Assembly (NCBI GenBank): GCA_003573635.1
Contig: QUTJ01031489.1
Location: forward strand, 1 to 12,169
Reading direction: 5' to 3'
DNA length: 12,169 nucleotides
Source of the DNA: Goniomonas avonlea
Taxonomy: Eukaryota > Cryptophyceae > Goniomonadida > Goniomonadaceae
This document shows, one piece after another, positions 8,106-12,169 of this stretch (within the stretch, counting starts at the first letter, position 1; every line of letters begins with the position of its first letter). The position numbers and the translations under genes are program-made. The notes beneath the pieces were generated by a model. The model did not search any database and was not told the origin of the DNA. It saw only the letters and a list, made by a program, of their open reading frames with translations.

Positions 8106-11100
8106 ATGAGTGTCAGTACAGGGACCCGACTAAGTTCGTATGGGTCGTCCCGAATTGGAACAGGCCCCGCCGGACGATACCCGTCCATGGTGAGTCGGTT
8201 GCCCGCTCGAAGTTCTCCCATGCGTGCTCGGGAGCCTTCTCCCTCAAGCGTCAGAACTCTTGGGCCTGGTAGAGTGAGGGCTACACCACCACGTGACGCC
8301 GATGGTGGGATGTATTCCACGTCCGCCCCCCAGACCTCGAATCCCTTTCCCCAACAGCCCTCCCCCTCAGCGAACTCTTTGCGAAGAGCAGACCCCAGTC
8401 TTGCTCGGCGTGCCAGTCCTATGCGGGCCGCCCATTCGGTTGGTCTGTATGGAAGAGAACCAGCCCAGCCATCCTCGGCAGCTCTTCGACGAGAGGAACG
8501 GGCACGGCAAGACAACTCTCGTTGGGAAGACATGTCACGGAATGAGCCAGGGAGACCAGACCCTTACACAGATTATAGTTACTCCTCCAGAAGGGGTTCG
8601 TATGTTGAGGACCCTCCCAAAGCTCCACCACTTTCTACCAGAAGAGGATCGTTCGTTGAGGATCCAACACGCCCAAGCGCGAACCCGACTCTACCAGAGC
8701 GATCGACGCTGCGCCGAGGACAACCATCCCCTCGGCGCCAGCAAGAGTACGTCCATGATAATGGTTATGCACCCAGTGATAACTTCACTCCAAAACCTCG
8801 GACTCCCCTGCGATTGCCAAGAGAGACAGCACGAGAGGCCCTCCCAGCTCTATCACCCAGTGGCCAGAGTATGGCGATCAACAGTTGTTTTCGACCCGAG
8901 AGCCCGCGAAACAGACCGGACAGTGCTCGCAGTCGAGAGTCCACTTGTTCCCCATCCATGGGGGGCGACCTAGTGGACGGATGGTTCACGAAATCAGGGG
9001 CACCCAGAAATCTGGTCGGCCTCAACAACCTGGGCAACACGGTCTGTAACATCGTCGCATTTACGTTTGCTGATGCATTTTGCAGTGTTTTATGAATTCC
9101 ATTCTTCAGTGCTTGAACAATACGGTTCCACTGGCTCAGTACTTCCTCAGGTGTGGCTTCGCTTGCCCACCCAATATGTTTCGTACTTAGCCGAGAGTTT
9201 CACTTCCGCAGTCCAATTAAAAATCAGATACGATGGTCTTCCCCCACCCTCTCACTGATTTTGCGCAGCGGACAAGCTTCACATCATATCGATACGTCCA
9301 CGCGCACTCGGGGTCGTCTCGCTGTCGGTGCGATATCTTTTGGGCGTGTTGTCTTGGGTCCAATCTCCCTTGCCCTCTCTCTCGTTCCCTCCCTCTCACC
9401 CGCCCCACTTTATCCGCGCTGTCTTTTGTATGAGATCCCACCTCTCCCTTTGCGCTCCCTGTCCTTCCCTCTCTCGCCGCTGCCCTGGCTGACCTCCATA
9501 TGCATGAGCTGACCTTGTGCTCCGTGACCTCCGTGCGTGCACCTTCGGACGAGCTGACCTGGTTTTCACGTGCAGAGTTCGGCAACCTGGTGAAGGAGAT
9601 GTGGGGCGCCATGAACAACACGGCAGTCAACGCCGCAGGCCTCAAGTCTCAAATCAGCAAGTTCGCACACCAGTTCAGTGGCTACAAGTGCGTTGTGTTT
9701 GCGCGCGTGGGGAATGAGAAAGTGAGATACAAGGTTTTCGGCGTCAGTCTCAACAATTTGAATCAGTCTCGGCGAAGTCATCGTTAAATATGCCGTGTGC
9801 CCGATTTGGCATATTCGTGTTCTTGAAACAAATCATTTGATTTGGCATATCGGTGTTCTTGAATCAAATCATTTGACGATGTGCGGCGGAGGGCGTCGTT
9901 GGTCTCGGCATATTTGCCGATCGAGATCTATCATGTGTATTGTTTACTACTGTGCTGCTCACCGCTGTCTCTACAGCCAGCACGATAGCCAAGAGCTCCT
10001 CCGATACCTCTTGGACGGTCTGCATGAAGAGCTCACTCTCACCCGCTTGGACCCGCCGTACTCTGTGCGAAAACCTTTGATGCTCGTTGCCACTGTCTTG
10101 CGTGATTGTCATTGTTTGTTTGCTTGCAATTTGTACTGGCTGACGCATGCTCTTGGCACTCTCCAAGACTTCATTCCTACATGCCATGTCACTCATGCCA
10201 ACTTGACCTGTTCCAGTACGACGACCCGAAAGAGGACGAGCGGACAGACAACGAAAATGGATTGCGCATGCACGCCAACTACCTTGCTCGCAACTGCAGC
10301 GCCATTGCCCAGCTCTTTGGTGGGCAGTTCAAAAGCTGTGTGCAGTGTGCCACGTGCAACCGCCGCTCGTGCACCTTTGACCCATTTATGGACTTGTCGG
10401 TGCCAATTGCCAGCAAGTCACGAGGGGGTGACTGTGATCTGGTGCGCTCCAACCTGCGAGAGAGGGAGGGTGAGAGGGAGGGAGGAGAGGGGGGCAGGAG
10501 CGGGAGGGTGGGGGGGGGCGGGAGGAGAGAGGGGAGAGTGGAACAGAGCAGAGAGAGGAGTGTTCACCACAGTTTCACGTACCAATTTCAGGTCGACCCA
10601 AATTGCCAGCGCTGATGGGTCACAGGCACTCTCGCACTCACTCGCATGTCGCCATTTCCAACAACTTCTTGGGCGCCAAATAGTTGTCCTTGAAGTCTTT
10701 TTCACATTCATTTCCCTGGCTAGAATCCATTAGCGTCCGGGCACAGGGCCACCATGGCCCACTCGTCTGAATATGGATGTCAGTCCTGGGGCAAATAACT
10801 TCGTCGCTGCTTTTACTCACGCGTCGGCTCACCATAGTAAGCACAGAGTGACTGCCTCAGTCTGTTTTTCGAGGACGAGACCTTGGAGAAAAAAGACCAG
10901 TACTACTGCTCCAGGTGTAAAGCACACCGGAACGCTCGCAAGTCCCTCTGCTTGTTCCGCGTTCCTCCAGTGTTGGTGGTTCATTTGAAACGCTTCAGCA
11001 AAGGCACCTGGTACGTCCTGTCCCTCGCTCCCCTCGTATCATATGATGTCATGCGGTGTCTGTCTCATATACGGTGTCTCTGTCTCATCCCCCCCACCCC

Positions 11101-12110
11101 CCCGCACACAGAAGGCCTCGTTGAAAAGTATCATTGAGCAAATAAATTGAGCAAATAATATATAGCTGATCCCCTTCGCGTGCAACTTAACATCTCGTAC
11201 AGCAGTTGCGACAATAACTTGGCACAACTTGACATCACTAGTCCCCGCCCTTTGACTCCTTTCTTGATGTCCTGACTCTGCCTCGACTGTTTTGTTGGTG
11301 CTGCTGAAGGTTGTTTTGTCTCTGCCTCGACTGTTTTGTTGGTGCTGCTGAAGGTTGTTTTGTCTCTGCCTCGACTGTTTTGTTGGTGCTGCTGAAGGTC
11401 GTTTTGTCGGACTGACGAAGCTTGTGGCTCGTCAAGTTGCTCTAGCGCCTCCTTCTTGTGAACCACGGAACACCAGAACCAGTGATAGCCAGACGCTACC
11501 ATACGCTCGAGGCTGTCTTGAATATGATTGTGTCCCAGTTTTGTTGTAACTCGAAAACCCATTTTGGGCGAGTGCTTGACGCTCACTCGCAGGTCTGGCC
11601 ACAAGCTCAACACCCTGGTTAATTTCCCAATAACCCAACTGGACCTGTCGAAATACTACGACGGGCCCGGAATCGAGGGAAAACCCATCTACGAGCTGTA
11701 TGCGATCTCCAACCATATGGGCGGGCTTGATGGAGGACATTACGTCGCGTACGTTGTGATTTGAACAGGCCTCTGTGACCCCCCCTCCTCTCTGTCTCTC
11801 CGGACTCCTATTGATCTTCCAAAAACTCTGACCTCCAAAGACTCTGACCTCCAAAAACTCTGACCTCCAAAAACTCTGATGTCTAAACCATGGCCATCGT
11901 AGTGCTGACCTGCGCGTGTATGACTTGGCAGTCGCTACGCGCTGACCTCCATATATTTACTTGGAATCTAAATATCTCTGTTTTAGAAAGATATTTCATA
12001 TCGAGACTATCTAGACAGATATCGATGGATGGGGAGATAGATAGCTGAGTATTGCCTCGCCTCTTTCTCACGCAGCCTTGCAGCCACTGTCAAGGCCCAG
12101 ACAGTCGCTG
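8106..12110 (+). CDS. ubiquitin-specific protease (USP/UBP), 3' end outside window
   Basis: Cysteine peptidase of family C19 that removes ubiquitin from proteins. Exons: 8106-9041, 9086-9150, 9269-9327, 9576-9687, 9977-10064, 10217-10441, 10847-11010, 11593-11748, probably 12084-12110, all phase-consistent. Residues 1-300 are a Ser/Arg/Pro-rich tail, probably disordered. The catalytic part starts at NLVGLNNLGNT, with nucleophile C313 in CFMNSILQCL; then SGYNQHDSQELLRYLLDGL (388-406), the CxxC pairs C464/C467 and C516/C519 that bind zinc in this family, VVHLKRFS (539-546), and the His box HMGGLDGGHYVA with H599. The layout resembles USP2/USP8/USP21-type enzymes: short catalytic domain and no inserted domain. 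Exon 9 would read HCQGPDSRW, matching the stretch before the WYxF(D/N)D box, whose Asp/Asn lies beyond 12169. Start: ATG 8106 sits in a good context (ggaccATGa); ATG 7977 in frame would add 43 residues. Confidence 0.94.
8589..8666 (+). repeat. coding repeat RRGS(Y/F)VEDP in USP N-terminus
   Basis: The nine-residue motif RRGSYVEDP (8589-8615, residues 162-170) recurs as RRGSFVEDP (8640-8666, residues 179-187), 17 residues apart. The codons differ at several third positions, which suggests that the peptide has been kept. RRxS matches the basophilic-kinase (PKA-type) consensus; another RRAS lies earlier in the tail. Confidence 0.85.
9386..9401 (+). repeat. pyrimidine tract complementary to USP intron 6
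   Basis: This 16-base stretch of USP intron 3 is the exact reverse complement of 10468-10483 in intron 6. It is part of a larger pyrimidine-rich tract, about 9361-9490. Confidence 0.8.
9804..9875 (+). repeat. 36-bp tandem duplication in USP intron 4
   Basis: Two adjacent copies (9804-9839, 9840-9875) agree at 33 of 36 positions; each begins ATTTGGCATAT and ends AAATCATTTG. Nearby, about 9907-9920, CGGCATATTTGCCG is an almost perfect inverted repeat using the same GGCATAT core, which also appears inverted at 9788. All lie in the 289-bp intron 9688-9976. Confidence 0.88.
10457..10560 (+). repeat. polypurine tract in USP intron 6
   Basis: About 100 bases, nearly all A or G on the plus strand with long G runs (eight or more G near 10510), inside the 405-bp intron 10442-10846. 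Such tracts can form triplex or G-rich structures. It includes 10468-10483, the complement of the intron 3 tract. Confidence 0.85.
11281..11408 (+). repeat. 44-bp minisatellite, nearly three copies, in USP intron 7
   Basis: Copies at 11281-11324, 11325-11368 and 11369-11408 (last one partial) are almost identical; each starts CCTCGACTGTTTTGTTGGTG. The array sits in the longest intron of the window (11011-11592, 582 bp). Near identity of the copies points to recent expansion or homogenisation. Confidence 0.93.
11825..11880 (+). repeat. 16-bp tandem repeat, 3.5 copies, in USP intron 8
   Basis: Units ACTCTGACCTCCAAAA start at 11825, 11841, 11857 and 11873 (partial). The core TGACCTCC also occurs singly in intron 3 (about 9490 and 9524) and later in intron 8 (about 11942). 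Confidence 0.88.
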
Positions 12111-12169
12111 GTGCTCATTCGCCTGCATATATTTACGTCTAAACCTCTCTCTCTCTGTGTATATACACA

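Noticed and set aside
11749-11764. Reading USP exon 8 straight on to TGA at 11762 as the end of the gene.
   Set aside because: This would cut the protease right after GGHYVAY, before the WYxF(D/N)D box. A GTACGT donor at 11749 and an in-phase exon at 12084 fit the family better.

Overview
This window is nuclear DNA of a microbial eukaryote, probably a protist. All four genes are of eukaryotic type. Three of them are cut by many short GT-AG introns, the smallest 41-45 bp, and each gene reads as one continuous protein only after splicing. I cannot name the species. The single N at 5792 suggests a draft assembly. I predicted the splice sites by hand: I matched conserved family motifs across each junction and required the reading phase to be preserved.

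Layout. On the minus strand, 3846 down to 619, lies a 14-exon gene for a SAMHD1-like HD-domain dNTP triphosphohydrolase of about 690 residues. It has no SAM domain. Its N-terminus carries a PCNA-binding-like motif and a nuclear localisation-like basic cluster. About 110 residues, including an SH3-like or Tudor-like segment, are inserted in the C-terminal lobe. Running the other way from a shared 300-bp region is a small plus-strand gene (4149-4684) with a TFIIS N-terminal (LW) type helical domain; its reading frame breaks near 4366-4374. Next, about 4933-7459 on the plus strand, is an RCC1-repeat beta-propeller gene with nine exons and one GC-AG intron. Last, from 8106 to beyond the right edge, is a ubiquitin-specific protease (USP/UBP family) with a long disordered N-terminus and a complete Cys box, zinc-binding CxxC pairs and His box. 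Its final exon or exons lie outside the window.

The genes are packed closely and their shared biology is nuclear (nucleotide pools and replication, transcription elongation, chromatin or Ran-type propeller, deubiquitination). Nothing in the sequence shows that they act in one pathway.

The introns are of two kinds. Those in the conserved dNTPase core are 41-63 bp. Many of the longer ones (131-582 bp) carry tandem duplications, minisatellites or purine/pyrimidine tracts. The strongest leads are the inserted barrel-like segment and altered allosteric-site residues of the dNTPase, a GC-AG intron, complementary tracts flanking three USP exons, and introns that seem to grow by local duplication.
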